Below the pieces are notes generated by a model. It was not told the origin of the DNA and ran no database searches. It was given only the letters and a program-made list of their open reading frames with translations. This document shows, piece by piece, positions 56,272 through 64,000 of a DNA stretch of 64,000 nt (its first letter is position 1; each line of letters begins with the position of its first letter). The stretch comes from Paraburkholderia hospita (GTDB lineage Bacteria > Pseudomonadota > Gammaproteobacteria > Burkholderiales > Burkholderiaceae): NCBI RefSeq assembly GCF_002902965.1, contig NZ_CP026106.1, positions 186,001 to 250,000 on the forward strand, given 5' to 3'. The position numbers and the translations under genes were made by a program.

Positions 56272-57339
56272 TCACAGCTTGCCTTGCGCGGCCAGGCGCA
56301 CGTATGTCGGATCGAAACGCAGCTTCAGGTTGCTCTTGCTGCCGACCACCACGTTGTTGTCGAACGCCATGCCGACGGCACCCGCGTTCGGCGCGCCCTT
56401 GCCGAGCAGCCCGTGATCGAACGAGAACTGCGCGACGCGCGTCATGATCTTCGGCATGTTCGGGCTGGTGGCGAAATCGAGCGCCTGTTGCGGCGTGTAG
56501 AAGAGCGCCGTGGTGGAGAGTTGCGCCTTGTAGCCGGCGAGGTCGGTGCCCGATGCTTTGGCCATCGACGTGAGCGCGGCCTCCGTGTCAGGCGACGTGC
56601 CATGCATGGTCTGCATGATTTCGAACCATGCGCCCGTCAGCGCCTTGCCGAGCGCCGGGTTGTCATGCAGCGTCTTCGTGTTGACGACCATCATGTCCAT
56701 GATCTCGCCCGGAATGCGGCTCGAATCGAACACTTCCGTGACGTTCGGCTTCGCCTTCAGATCGGCGAGCATCGGGTTCCACGTGACGGCGTTGTGCACG
56801 GTGGGCGTCGCGAACGCGCCGGAGATATCGGCGTCGGACGTGTTGACGGTCTTGATGTCGCGCTCGCTCATGCCTGCCGATTCGAGTGCGCGCGCGAGCA
56901 GATAGTGCGAGACGGAGAGTTCGACGAGATTGACGGGCTGGCCTTTCAGGTCAGCGACCTTTTTGCCCGCGCCCTTGATGAGCACGCCGTCATTGCCGTT
57001 CGAGTAATCGCTGACGATCAATGCCGTACTGTCCACGCCACCCGTCGCAGGGATGGTCAGCGCGTCCATGTTGGTCATCGCACAGCCGTCGAACTTGCCG
57101 GCCGTGTACTGGTTGATTGATTCGATGTAGTCGTTCAGCTGCACGACATCGACATTGATGCCGTACTTCTTCGCCCATTTGGACATGATGCCTTGGGTCT
57201 TCGCATAACCCCAGGGCATCCAGCCGGCGTAGATGGTCCAGCAGACCTTGAAGTCCTTACGGGCCTGAGCGAATGAAGGCGTGGAAAAACACAGGGAGAG
57301 AGCGACGGCGGCAGCGGCTGCAAAACGAAGCTTGCGCAT
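56272..57339 (-). CDS. ABC transporter substrate-binding protein (guanidine/urea uptake)
   Basis: A periplasmic binding protein of 355 residues with a signal peptide (cleavage near SFA-QA, residue 24). The early VCWTIYAGWMPWGYAK and NVDVVQLNDYIESINQ are typical of the urea-carboxylase-linked NMT1/TauA-like receptors. The many aromatic residues near 30-45 could form a cation-binding pocket, which would suit guanidinium. First gene of the operon, it starts 57 bases downstream of the riboswitch. The open frame to 57474 runs through the riboswitch and is not used. Confidence 0.88.
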   Translation of the reverse strand: MRKLRFAAAAAVALSLCFSTPSFAQARKDFKVCWTIYAGWMPWGYAKTQGIMSKWAKKYGINVDVVQLNDYIESINQYTAGKFDGCAMTNMDALTIPATGGVDSTALIVSDYSNGNDGVLIKGAGKKVADLKGQPVNLVELSVSHYLLARALESAGMSERDIKTVNTSDADISGAFATPTVHNAVTWNPMLADLKAKPNVTEVFDSSRIPGEIMDMMVVNTKTLHDNPALGKALTGAWFEIMQTMHGTSPDTEAALTSMAKASGTDLAGYKAQLSTTALFYTPQQALDFATSPNMPKIMTRVAQFSFDHGLLGKGAPNAGAVGMAFDNNVVVGSKSNLKLRFDPTYVRLAAQGKL

Positions 57340-57395
57340 GAGGTTGACCTCGCAGGGACGGTTATCGACGGCAGGAGCGGCGCGACGCATCGCGT

Positions 57396-57512
57396 TCTCT
57401 CCCGGGCTTTTATCCCGCCGTGTAACCTCATCGAGGTCGACAACTCTCGGACCAGCGTCGCGTATCGAATGCATGTGTTTGCATCGATGCGGACCGGAAC
57501 CCTAGTCATCCA
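57396..57512 (-). ncRNA. Guanidine-I (ykkC) riboswitch
   Basis: On the minus strand the conserved blocks of this class appear in order: CTAGGGTTCCGG near 57503-57492, CTGGTCCGAGAG near 57456-57446, then ACACGGCGGGATAAAAGCCC followed by GGGAGA at about 57423-57396. Spacing fits the class I fold. It precedes the start codon of the binding-protein gene by 57 bases. Guanidine binding should raise expression of the whole operon. Confidence 0.92.
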
Positions 57513-57567
57513 TTTGCCAGATTGTGACTGCTAAACCGGATGCTGCACCGGCTCCTGCAAGTTACTA

Positions 57568-57583
57568 AGCGATAAGCATGCCA
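57568..57583 (-). promoter_or_regulatory. Candidate sigma-54 promoter
   Basis: On the minus strand TGGCATGCTTATCGCT has the GG-N10-GC pattern of sigma-54 promoters (consensus TGGCAC-N5-TTGCW). Transcription would begin about 45 bases before the riboswitch. This suits a nitrogen-scavenging operon under NtrC, but the -12 part is imperfect. Confidence 0.4.
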
Positions 57584-57696
57584 TTGCCGTCTTTACTTGG
57601 GTTCAGCGTTTTTCGCATGCGGTTCGTGCACAAGGTTGAAGCGTGATCGCGATCTGTGCGCGCGTGTTCGCACCAGTCGGGTGCTTCACACGGAAG

Positions 57697-58653
57697 TCAT
57701 TTGCCCAGTCGTTCCGCCAGCGCATAGCGGCGCATGCAGCGCTCCATGCTGTCGAGAAACGCGTGATCCGCCGCATTCATCTTGCGGTCGCGATGCCACA
57801 GCAGATGCACGTCGACATCGACGAGTCCTTCTTCGGGCGGCAGGCGCCACAGGCGCTGCTGCGCGATGTCGTCACGCACGATGTGCTCGGGCAGGCAGCC
57901 GATGCCGAAGCCCGCGAAGATCAGCCGCCGCACTTCGTCGAGACTCGGCGACGACGCGACGATGCGCCCCGTGAAGCCCTTCTGGTCGCGAAACACGGTA
58001 AGCGGCGAAAGACTGTCACCGATCTGGTCGCTCGTGAACGACACGAAGTTTTCGGCGAGCAGATCTTCCATCGTCAGTGGCGACTTGCCGTACAGCCGGT
58101 GATGACGCCCGCAGAAAATCGCATAGCGTTGCCGCAGGAAGCAGCGCATCTCCAGCTTGTCGTGCGGTGAACGGCACAGGCCGAGTCCCGCGGTCGCGGT
58201 CTTTTGCAGCAGCGACGAGATGATGTCGGACGAGCGCATCACTTCGATCTGCAAGTCGATGCGCGGATACGCGCGATGAAAGTCCGCAAGAAACTCGTCG
58301 TACACGGGCGACTCGATGCGGCTGATGGTCAACAGGCGAATCGAGCCGCTGATGTCCTCGGTGCGGTCGTCGATCTCGGTTTCGAGCCGCGAGATATTGC
58401 CGTAGATATCGCTGGCAATGCGATAGACCTCTTCGCCCGCCTGGGTCGGCGCGAAGTACGGGCCGCGGCGGTCGATCAGCTTGCGCTCCAGCGTTTCCTC
58501 GAGCCGCCGCAGCGCCTGGCTCACGGCCGGTTGCGTGACGTGCAGGCGCGCGGCGGCGCGGCTCAGGCTGCGCTCCTGCATGATCACGAGGTACGTGCGC
58601 AACAGATTCCAGTCGAGCCGGTCATTCAGAAAGCGGGCGATGTCGGTGCGCAT
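57697..58653 (-). CDS. LysR-family transcriptional regulator
   Basis: The protein has 318 residues. The winged helix (about 13-72) has LLRTYLVIMQERSLSRAAARL then TQPAVSQALRRLEETLERKL. The effector domain covers the remainder. It diverges from the MHS transporter gene 190 bases away and so most likely controls the transporter-amidohydrolase-deacetylase operon. The guanidine operon downstream on its own strand has its own riboswitch. The ATG at 58653 is chosen over a TTG at 58662. Confidence 0.88.
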   Translation of the reverse strand: MRTDIARFLNDRLDWNLLRTYLVIMQERSLSRAAARLHVTQPAVSQALRRLEETLERKLIDRRGPYFAPTQAGEEVYRIASDIYGNISRLETEIDDRTEDISGSIRLLTISRIESPVYDEFLADFHRAYPRIDLQIEVMRSSDIISSLLQKTATAGLGLCRSPHDKLEMRCFLRQRYAIFCGRHHRLYGKSPLTMEDLLAENFVSFTSDQIGDSLSPLTVFRDQKGFTGRIVASSPSLDEVRRLIFAGFGIGCLPEHIVRDDIAQQRLWRLPPEEGLVDVDVHLLWHRDRKMNAADHAFLDSMERCMRRYALAERLGK

Positions 58654-58841
58654 CGAAGGCAACTATAAGTTGAATTTATGCGGCGAATAATAACTCGAAA
58701 TTTGACTAATGTTTTCTGGCCGCCGATAAATGACACATGCCGTGGCGCGCGCCCGCTCTGAGAAACGAGCGGCACACCCATCCCAACACCGCGCGCAATG
58801 CCACGGGTTCAACCCACGTCAGACGTGCATCAGGAGCCAGC

Positions 58842-60152
58842 ATGACCCAAACCATCAGTACCACCCGTCAGCCGGGACGCGCCGCAACGGCCGCGTTCAT
58901 CGGCACGATGATCGAGTGGTACGACTTCTATATCTACGCGACGGCCGCCGCGCTCGTATTCGGCGAACTGTACTTTCCGTCGAACGACCGCTTCGTCAGC
59001 ACGATGGCGTCGTTTGCGACGTTTGCCGTGGGCTTTTTCGCGCGGCCGCTGGGCGGCATCGTGTTCGGCCATCTCGGCGACCGCATCGGCCGCAAGAAAG
59101 CGCTGATGACGACGCTGATGATGATGGGCGTCGCGACCGTGTGCGTCGGCCTGCTGCCCGACTATTCGAAGGTCGGCATGCTCGCGCCTGTTTTGCTCGT
59201 GCTGCTGCGCGTCGTGCAGGGCATTGCCGTCGGCGGCGAGTGGGGCGGTGCGGTGCTGATGGCGGGCGAACATGCGCCGCAAGGGCGCCGCACGTTCTTC
59301 GCGTCGTTCGCGCAGCTCGGCAGTCCGGCGGGGCTGATCCTGTCGCTGATCGCGTTTCGCGCGGTGACCTCGATGGACAAGGCGGACTTCATGTCGTGGG
59401 GCTGGCGTCTGCCGTTTCTCGCGAGTTCCGTGCTGCTGATCGTCGGTATCGTGATCCGTCTCGGCGTGAACGAATCGCCGGAATTCCAGCGCGTGAAGGA
59501 ATCGAACCGCACGGCGAAGCTGCCCATCGCCGAAGTGGTCAGCTCGGCATGGGGCCTCGTGCTGCTTTGCATCGGCGCGAATACGATCGGCATTGCGGGC
59601 GTGTACTTCACCAACACCTTCATGATCGCGTACACGACGCAATACGTCGGCGTGACGCGCTCGCTGATTCTCGACTGCCTGTTCGCCGTCGCGATCATCC
59701 AGTTCGTGTCGCAGCCGCTCGCTGCGTGGACGGCCGAACGCATCGGCGGCGCGCGCTTCCTGAAGATCGCCGCGTTGCTCGCGATGATCTCGCCGTATCC
59801 GATGTTCATGCTCGTGCAAAGCGGCTCGGCCGTGCCGATGGTGATCGGCATCGCGATCGCCGTGATCTGCATGGCGAGCTTCTACTCGGTGATCGCGGGC
59901 TTCGTCAGCGGCATCTTCCCGACGCGCGTGCGCTACTCGGGCATCTCGCTCGCGTACCAGGTGTGCGGCGCGGTGGCAGGCGGTCTCACGCCGCTGGTTG
60001 GCACGTGGCTCGCGCATCGCTATACGGGCCAATGGTGGCCGCTCGCCGTGTTCTATACGTGCCTCGCAGGGATCTCGCTGGTGTGCATCGTCGCACTCGA
60101 TGCACGGCGCGCGACGCACGCGGAGCAGGCTGAAGCCGTCGGCGCGCATTGA
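58842..60152 (+). CDS. MFS transporter, metabolite:H+ symporter (MHS) family
   Basis: The protein has 436 residues and about 12 hydrophobic segments. The start AATAAFIGTMIEWYDFYIYA and the loop GHLGDRIGRKKAL are signatures of the MHS group (ShiA, KgtP and relatives). It imports organic acids or amino-acid derivatives with protons. The gene leads an operon with an amidohydrolase and an acetylpolyamine amidohydrolase, so its substrate is probably an N-acylated or N-carbamoylated compound. GGAG lies before the ATG at 58842; the frame is open upstream without a site. Confidence 0.9.
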   Translation: MTQTISTTRQPGRAATAAFIGTMIEWYDFYIYATAAALVFGELYFPSNDRFVSTMASFATFAVGFFARPLGGIVFGHLGDRIGRKKALMTTLMMMGVATVCVGLLPDYSKVGMLAPVLLVLLRVVQGIAVGGEWGGAVLMAGEHAPQGRRTFFASFAQLGSPAGLILSLIAFRAVTSMDKADFMSWGWRLPFLASSVLLIVGIVIRLGVNESPEFQRVKESNRTAKLPIAEVVSSAWGLVLLCIGANTIGIAGVYFTNTFMIAYTTQYVGVTRSLILDCLFAVAIIQFVSQPLAAWTAERIGGARFLKIAALLAMISPYPMFMLVQSGSAVPMVIGIAIAVICMASFYSVIAGFVSGIFPTRVRYSGISLAYQVCGAVAGGLTPLVGTWLAHRYTGQWWPLAVFYTCLAGISLVCIVALDARRATHAEQAEAVGAH

Positions 60153-60184
60153 ACCGAACTCACGTTGAACGACCCGGAAGACTC

Positions 60185-61441
60185 ATGAAAGACCTGTTGC
60201 AAATCGACGGCGCGCGCCTTTGGCAAAGCCTGATGGACATGGCGCAAATCGGCGCGACACCGAAGGGCGGCGTGCGGCGCCTCGCACTCACCGATGAAGA
60301 CGTACGTGGCCGCGATCTGTTCGCGACGTGGTGCCGCGAGGCGGGCATGACGGTGAGCGTCGACGAAATCGGCAATCTGTTCGCGCGCCGCGAAGGGGTG
60401 CAGAAGGATGCGGCGCCCGTGCTGATCGGCAGCCATCTCGACACGCAGCCCGAAGGCGGGCGCTTCGACGGCGTCTATGGCGTGCTCGCCGCGCTCGAAC
60501 TGGTGCGCGCGCTGAACGACGCGAACATCGTGACGGAAAAGCCGATCGAAATCGTTTCGTGGACCAACGAGGAAGGCGCGCGCTTCACGCCTGCGATGCT
60601 CGGCTCGGCGGTGTTCACGGGTATTACGTCGCTCGACGAAGCGCTTGCGAAGGAAGACGCGGACCACATCACGCTGGCGGACGCGTTGACACACAGCGGT
60701 TATCGCGGCGCGCGCGCCGTCAATGGCCAGGCCGTCGATGCGTATTTCGAAGCGCACATCGAACAGGGCCCTGTGCTCGAAGCGAACGGTACGACGATCG
60801 GCGTCGTGACTGGCGGCCAGGCGATCCGCTGGCTCGACGTCACCGTGACGGGCATGGCCGCGCACGCAGGCACGACGCCGATGCCGTATCGCAAGGATGC
60901 TTACTTCGCGAGCGCGCAGATGGTGGCGGAGCTGGAACGCATCGTCGAAGGTTACGCGCCGCGCGGACTCGTAACCATCGGACAAGTCGGCATCAGGAAC
61001 GCATCGCGCAACACGATTGCAGGCGAAGTGTCGTTCACCGTCGATCTGCGTCACCACGAAGACAGCGAAGTCGATGCGATGGAGCGCGATCTGCGCGCGG
61101 CATTCGAGCGCGTTGCGCAAGCGCGCGGCGTGCAGCTTCGCGTCGAAACATATTGGCGCAGCCCCGCGACGCCGTTCGATACCGCATGCGTTGATTCGGT
61201 CGCGCAAGCGGTTGAAGCGCTCGGCTATTCGAACGAGCGCATCGTCAGCGGCGCGGGTCACGATGCGATTCATCTCGCGCGCTATTGCCCCACGGCGATG
61301 GTGTTCATTCCGTGCGTCGACGGCCTGTCGCACAACGAGGCCGAAGACGCGCTGCCCGACGATGTCACGCGCGGCGCGAACGTGCTGCTCAATGCGGTGC
61401 TCGCGCGCGCGGGCGTGATGGCAACGGCGGATGCGCAATAA
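60185..61441 (+). CDS. M20-family Zn-dependent amidase/hydantoinase (N-carbamoyl-amino acid hydrolase type)
   Basis: A metallohydrolase of 418 residues. The ligands are visible: His and Asp in GSHLDTQPEGGRFDGVYG near 80-97, the Glu pair in WTNEEGARF near 124-132, His in FEAHIEQGPVLE near 192-203, and His in GLSHNEAED near 382-390. This group includes N-carbamoyl-L-amino-acid hydrolase, beta-ureidopropionase and allantoate amidohydrolase. The substrate cannot be chosen from sequence. It lies 32 bases after the transporter gene and 13 before the next one. Confidence 0.88.
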   Translation: MKDLLQIDGARLWQSLMDMAQIGATPKGGVRRLALTDEDVRGRDLFATWCREAGMTVSVDEIGNLFARREGVQKDAAPVLIGSHLDTQPEGGRFDGVYGVLAALELVRALNDANIVTEKPIEIVSWTNEEGARFTPAMLGSAVFTGITSLDEALAKEDADHITLADALTHSGYRGARAVNGQAVDAYFEAHIEQGPVLEANGTTIGVVTGGQAIRWLDVTVTGMAAHAGTTPMPYRKDAYFASAQMVAELERIVEGYAPRGLVTIGQVGIRNASRNTIAGEVSFTVDLRHHEDSEVDAMERDLRAAFERVAQARGVQLRVETYWRSPATPFDTACVDSVAQAVEALGYSNERIVSGAGHDAIHLARYCPTAMVFIPCVDGLSHNEAEDALPDDVTRGANVLLNAVLARAGVMATADAQ

Positions 61442-61454
61442 GAAAGGATTTGCG

Positions 61455-62483
61455 ATGAAGACTTTTTTCCACCCCGAACAACTGCTGCATCATCCGCGCT
61501 CTTATCTGTCGCGCGGACAGATGCGTGAGCCGCAGGAAGTGCCCGAGCGCGCTGCACGCCTCGTCGCTGCGGCGAAATCGCTGGATTTCGATGTCGTCGA
61601 ACCGGCCGATCACGGCACGGCCGCCATCGCCGCCGTGCACGACATGAACTATCTGCGCTTTCTCGAAGAAGCGCATCGCGACTGGAAAACGATGCCGGAC
61701 GACTGGGGCGACGAAGTGATGTCGAACATCTACGTGCGCGATCCGAATCCGTTGCGAGGCGTGCTCGCGAAGGCGGCGCGCTATCTCGCCGACGGCAGTT
61801 GCCCTGTCGGCGCGAATACCTGGCGTGCCGCGTACTGGTCGGCGCAAAGCGCGCTGGCGGCGTCGTCGGCCGTCAACGAGGGCGCGCGCGAAACGTATGC
61901 GCTGTGCCGCCCGCCTGGCCATCACGCACGCGCCGATGCGGCGGGCGGCTTCTGCTATCTGAACAACGCGGCGATTGCGGCGCAGTCGTTGCGAAGCCGC
62001 TTCAAGCGCGTCGCGATTCTTGACACCGACATGCATCACGGCCAGGGCGTGCAGGAGATTTTCTACGGACGCGATGACGTGCTGTACATCTCCATTCACG
62101 GCGATCCGACCAACTTTTATCCCGTGGTCGCGGGTTATGAGGAAGAGCGCGGCGCGGGTGCGGGCGACGGCTTCAACGTCAATCTGCCGATGCCGCACGG
62201 TTCGTCGGAAGCGGTGTTCTTCGACAAGCTCGACGATGCGCTGCGCGTGTTGAAGCGCTTCGAACCGGATGCGCTGGTGCTTGCACTGGGCTTCGATATT
62301 TACAAGGATGATCCGCAGTCGCAGGTGGCCGTGACGACGGAAGGCTTCGGGCGGCTCGGCGAAGCGATCGGCTCGCTGAAGTTGCCTTCCGTGATCGTTC
62401 AGGAAGGCGGCTATCACCTGGAAAGCCTCGAAGCGAATGCGCGCGCGTTCTTCGGCGGCTTCATGGAGAAGCGCGGCGGGTAA
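61455..62483 (+). CDS. aphA: Acetylpolyamine amidohydrolase (histone-deacetylase family)
   Basis: A zinc deacetylase of 342 residues, nearly the length of the characterised Mycoplana enzyme. Active-site residues keep its spacing: the His pair in RPPGHHA (156-157), zinc ligands Asp192 and His194 in DTDMHHGQG, Asp281 in GFDIYKDDP, and the transition-state Tyr320 in EGGYH. HGDPTNFYP near 215-223 is typical of the polyamine branch. It deacetylates acetylputrescine, acetylcadaverine or acetylspermidine. AAAGGA precedes the ATG at 61455. A strong terminator follows. Confidence 0.9.
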   Translation: MKTFFHPEQLLHHPRSYLSRGQMREPQEVPERAARLVAAAKSLDFDVVEPADHGTAAIAAVHDMNYLRFLEEAHRDWKTMPDDWGDEVMSNIYVRDPNPLRGVLAKAARYLADGSCPVGANTWRAAYWSAQSALAASSAVNEGARETYALCRPPGHHARADAAGGFCYLNNAAIAAQSLRSRFKRVAILDTDMHHGQGVQEIFYGRDDVLYISIHGDPTNFYPVVAGYEEERGAGAGDGFNVNLPMPHGSSEAVFFDKLDDALRVLKRFEPDALVLALGFDIYKDDPQSQVAVTTEGFGRLGEAIGSLKLPSVIVQEGGYHLESLEANARAFFGGFMEKRGG

Positions 62484-62508
62484 GCGCGGATTTTCAAGCG
62501 CGACATGC

Positions 62509-62541
62509 AAACGGCCTCGCAGCAATGCGAGGCCGTTTTTC
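62509..62541 (+). terminator. Rho-independent terminator after aphA
   Basis: A stem of 11 bp (AACGGCCTCGC with GCGAGGCCGTT) closes a 6-base loop, followed by TTTTT-type sequence. Confidence 0.9.
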
Positions 62542-62747
62542 ATTGCGTCAGCCATAGCCTGTGCAGAAACGGTGCCGCAAACCGACCGTGACGATCGTCT
62601 GCGATTGCGCCGAGGAGTGGCGGTTTCCTTGGTCAGACGCTTCGACAGGTTTGCCCGCCGTGCTGGGCGAAACGGATCGAGTGGCGCGCATGCCGCATCA
62701 AGCGACGCCGGCCTGTGACCGTTGCGAACGAACGGTCAGCGCGAATG

Positions 62748-62773
62748 AAAACGGGCGTCCAATGGACGCCCGT
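62748..62773 (-). terminator. Rho-independent terminator after nuoM
   Basis: On the minus strand ACGGGCGTCC, a 3-base loop and GGACGCCCGT form a 10-bp stem followed by TTTTC. It lies 24 bases after the nuoM stop. Confidence 0.85.
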
Positions 62774-62796
62774 CGAATGCTTGCAGTCGAAGCAGA

Positions 62797-64000
62797 TCAG
62801 CCCGGCAGACGCGACGAAACAGCCGCCGGCCGGTTGTTCGACGCGACGCCCGTGTCCGTCGGCAGCGCGGAGCCTTGTGCTTGCGCAACGAGGTTCTCCG
62901 TGGCCGGACCGATCGCGTCGGTGAACGTCTTCGGACGCACGCCGATAGCCAGCACCAGTACGGCCATCGCACCGAGCAGCACGAACTCGCGGCGGCCCAG
63001 ATCGCGCAGGCTCGACACGCGCGTATTCTTGATCGCGCCGAACATCACGCGCTTGTACATCCACAGCGTGTACGCGGCGCTCAGGATCAGCGTCAGCGCA
63101 GCCGTCGCGCCAACCCAGAAGTTGAAGCGGATCGCGCCCATCAGCACCAGAAACTCGCCGACGAAACCCGACGTGCCCGGCAGGCCGACGTTTGCCATCG
63201 AGAACAGCATCGCGAACGTAGCGAGCTTGGGCATCGAGTTGGCGACGCCGCCGTAGGCGTCGATCGAGCCGTTCTTCGTGCGGTCGAACAGCATTCCCGT
63301 GCACAGCAGCATCGCGCCCGACACGATGCCGTACGACAGCATCTGCACGACGGCGCCTTCCGTGCCCATGCGGTCGAACGTGAACAGGCCGAGCGTGACG
63401 AGGCCCATGTGCGCGACAGCGGAATAGGCGAGCAACTTGCGCATGTCGGTCTGCGCGAGCGCGAGCAGGCTGCCGTAGATCACCGCGACCAGCGACAGCG
63501 CGATCATCGCCGGCGCGAAGAAGTGGCAGGCGTCCGGCACGATGGGCAGCGCGAAGCGCAGCAGGCCGTAGCCGCCCATCTTCAGCATGCCGAGCAGCAC
63601 GGCTGCGCCCGTCGGGCCGTCCGAGTGGACGTCGGGCAGCCACGTGTGCACGGGCCACATCGGCACCTTCACCGAGAAGGCCGCGATGAAGCCGATGAAC
63701 ACCATGATCTGCGGCATGAAGTCGAGCTTCAGCGTGCGCCACGTGGCGATGTCGAACGTGTGCGAGTGCGCCCAGAGGTAGATCAGCGCGGCGAGCATCG
63801 CCAGCGAGCCGACCAGCGAAAAGAAGAAGAAACGCACCGCCGCATAGACGCGGCGCTTTTCGCCCCACGTGCCGATCAGCAGATACAGCGGAATCAGCGA
63901 CGCTTCGAAGAACACGAAGAACAGCATGCCGTCGAGCGACGTGAACACGCCCTGCATGCAGCCGGACAGCAGCAGGAACGCGCCGTAGTACTGCGCGACG
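62797..64000 (-). CDS. nuoM: NADH-quinone oxidoreductase subunit M (partial, N-terminus outside window)
   Basis: About 400 residues are visible; the start lies beyond the window edge. The protein is a proton-pumping membrane subunit of respiratory complex I. Characteristic stretches are FFEASLIPLYLLIGTWG, the ion-path KVPMWPVHTWLPDVHSDGP (with conserved Lys and His), LAYSAVAHMGL and the late PGTSGFVGEFLVL. The C-terminal tail of about 30 residues is polar (AQAQGSALPTDTG) and looks longer or different from the usual end. It is followed at once by a terminator instead of nuoN, so it closes its transcript. Confidence 0.93.
   Translation of the reverse strand, partial: VAQYYGAFLLLSGCMQGVFTSLDGMLFFVFFEASLIPLYLLIGTWGEKRRVYAAVRFFFFSLVGSLAMLAALIYLWAHSHTFDIATWRTLKLDFMPQIMVFIGFIAAFSVKVPMWPVHTWLPDVHSDGPTGAAVLLGMLKMGGYGLLRFALPIVPDACHFFAPAMIALSLVAVIYGSLLALAQTDMRKLLAYSAVAHMGLVTLGLFTFDRMGTEGAVVQMLSYGIVSGAMLLCTGMLFDRTKNGSIDAYGGVANSMPKLATFAMLFSMANVGLPGTSGFVGEFLVLMGAIRFNFWVGATAALTLILSAAYTLWMYKRVMFGAIKNTRVSSLRDLGRREFVLLGAMAVLVLAIGVRPKTFTDAIGPATENLVAQAQGSALPTDTGVASNNRPAAVSSRLPG

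Larger units (their letters stand above)
62484..62796. other. Convergent intergenic region between aphA and nuoM
   Basis: About 310 bases with no supported gene. It holds one terminator for each side (62509-62541 for aphA, 62748-62773 for nuoM). No trace of nuoN, the usual gene after nuoM, is visible in any frame. Confidence 0.7.

Noticed and set aside
57340..57474. N-terminal extension of the guanidine-operon binding protein
   Set aside because: The frame passes through the riboswitch; the proper signal peptide begins at 57339.

Overview
The window is 64 kb of high-GC bacterial chromosome. Its gene families, dense bidirectional gene layout and GGAG/AGGA ribosome sites point to the Burkholderiaceae, most likely a Paraburkholderia- or Burkholderia-type soil or plant-associated species; the species cannot be fixed from the sequence alone. 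No tRNA, rRNA, CRISPR array, transposase, integrase or prophage gene was seen. Most of the window is accessory metabolism, transport and envelope functions.

Layout. 0-6.5 kb: a membrane-anchored TPR protein, then an mprF-acvB (lpiA-acvB type) operon for lysyl-phosphatidylglycerol, and a 24-residue membrane peptide. 7-10 kb: a two-subunit molybdenum hydroxylase and a BON protein. 10.3-17 kb: 4-hydroxybenzoate hydroxylase (pobA), an AraC regulator, and a divergent operon (SDR, KstD-like flavoprotein, NIPSNAP protein, AAHS transporter). I read the latter as a candidate route that aromatises an alicyclic acid to 4-hydroxybenzoate. 17.1-17.7 kb: first copy of a 594-bp giant inverted repeat. 17.8-24.6 kb: a ddpXABCDF-type D-Ala-D-Ala dipeptide uptake and hydrolysis operon led by an RpiR/MurR-type regulator. 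25-29 kb: catalase, LysR regulator, free-methionine-R-sulfoxide reductase and nitroreductase. 29.2-30.7 kb: a His/Arg-rich lipoprotein and the second copy of the 594-bp element.

30.7-38.6 kb: TSUP permease and LysR pair, lytic transglycosylase, phospholipase-D-like lipoprotein, orphan receiver protein, chemoreceptor and small unknown genes. 38.7-47.6 kb: many single genes, including an AhpD-like protein, an FKBP isomerase, an LMW-PTP/ArsC relative that has lost its P-loop arginine, a CHAD protein, YjbQ, cupin, SDR, RidA, a glycine-zipper lipoprotein, a nine-copy hexanucleotide repeat and a VOC protein. 47.6-57.6 kb: allophanate hydrolase, 'urea carboxylase', two DUF1989 proteins and an ABC transporter, all behind a clear guanidine-I (ykkC) riboswitch. 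This is therefore a guanidine-assimilation operon rather than a urea one. 57.7-62.5 kb: LysR regulator divergent from an MHS transporter, an M20-type amidohydrolase and an acetylpolyamine amidohydrolase. The window ends inside nuoM, which is followed by a terminator and no nuoN.

The strongest unexplained features are the two 594-bp palindromic elements. Both lie between convergent genes, have identical length and symmetry, and show compensatory substitutions between their arms. Next are the putative alicyclic-acid aromatisation cluster and a 33-codon ORF coupled to the second DUF1989 gene of the guanidine operon.
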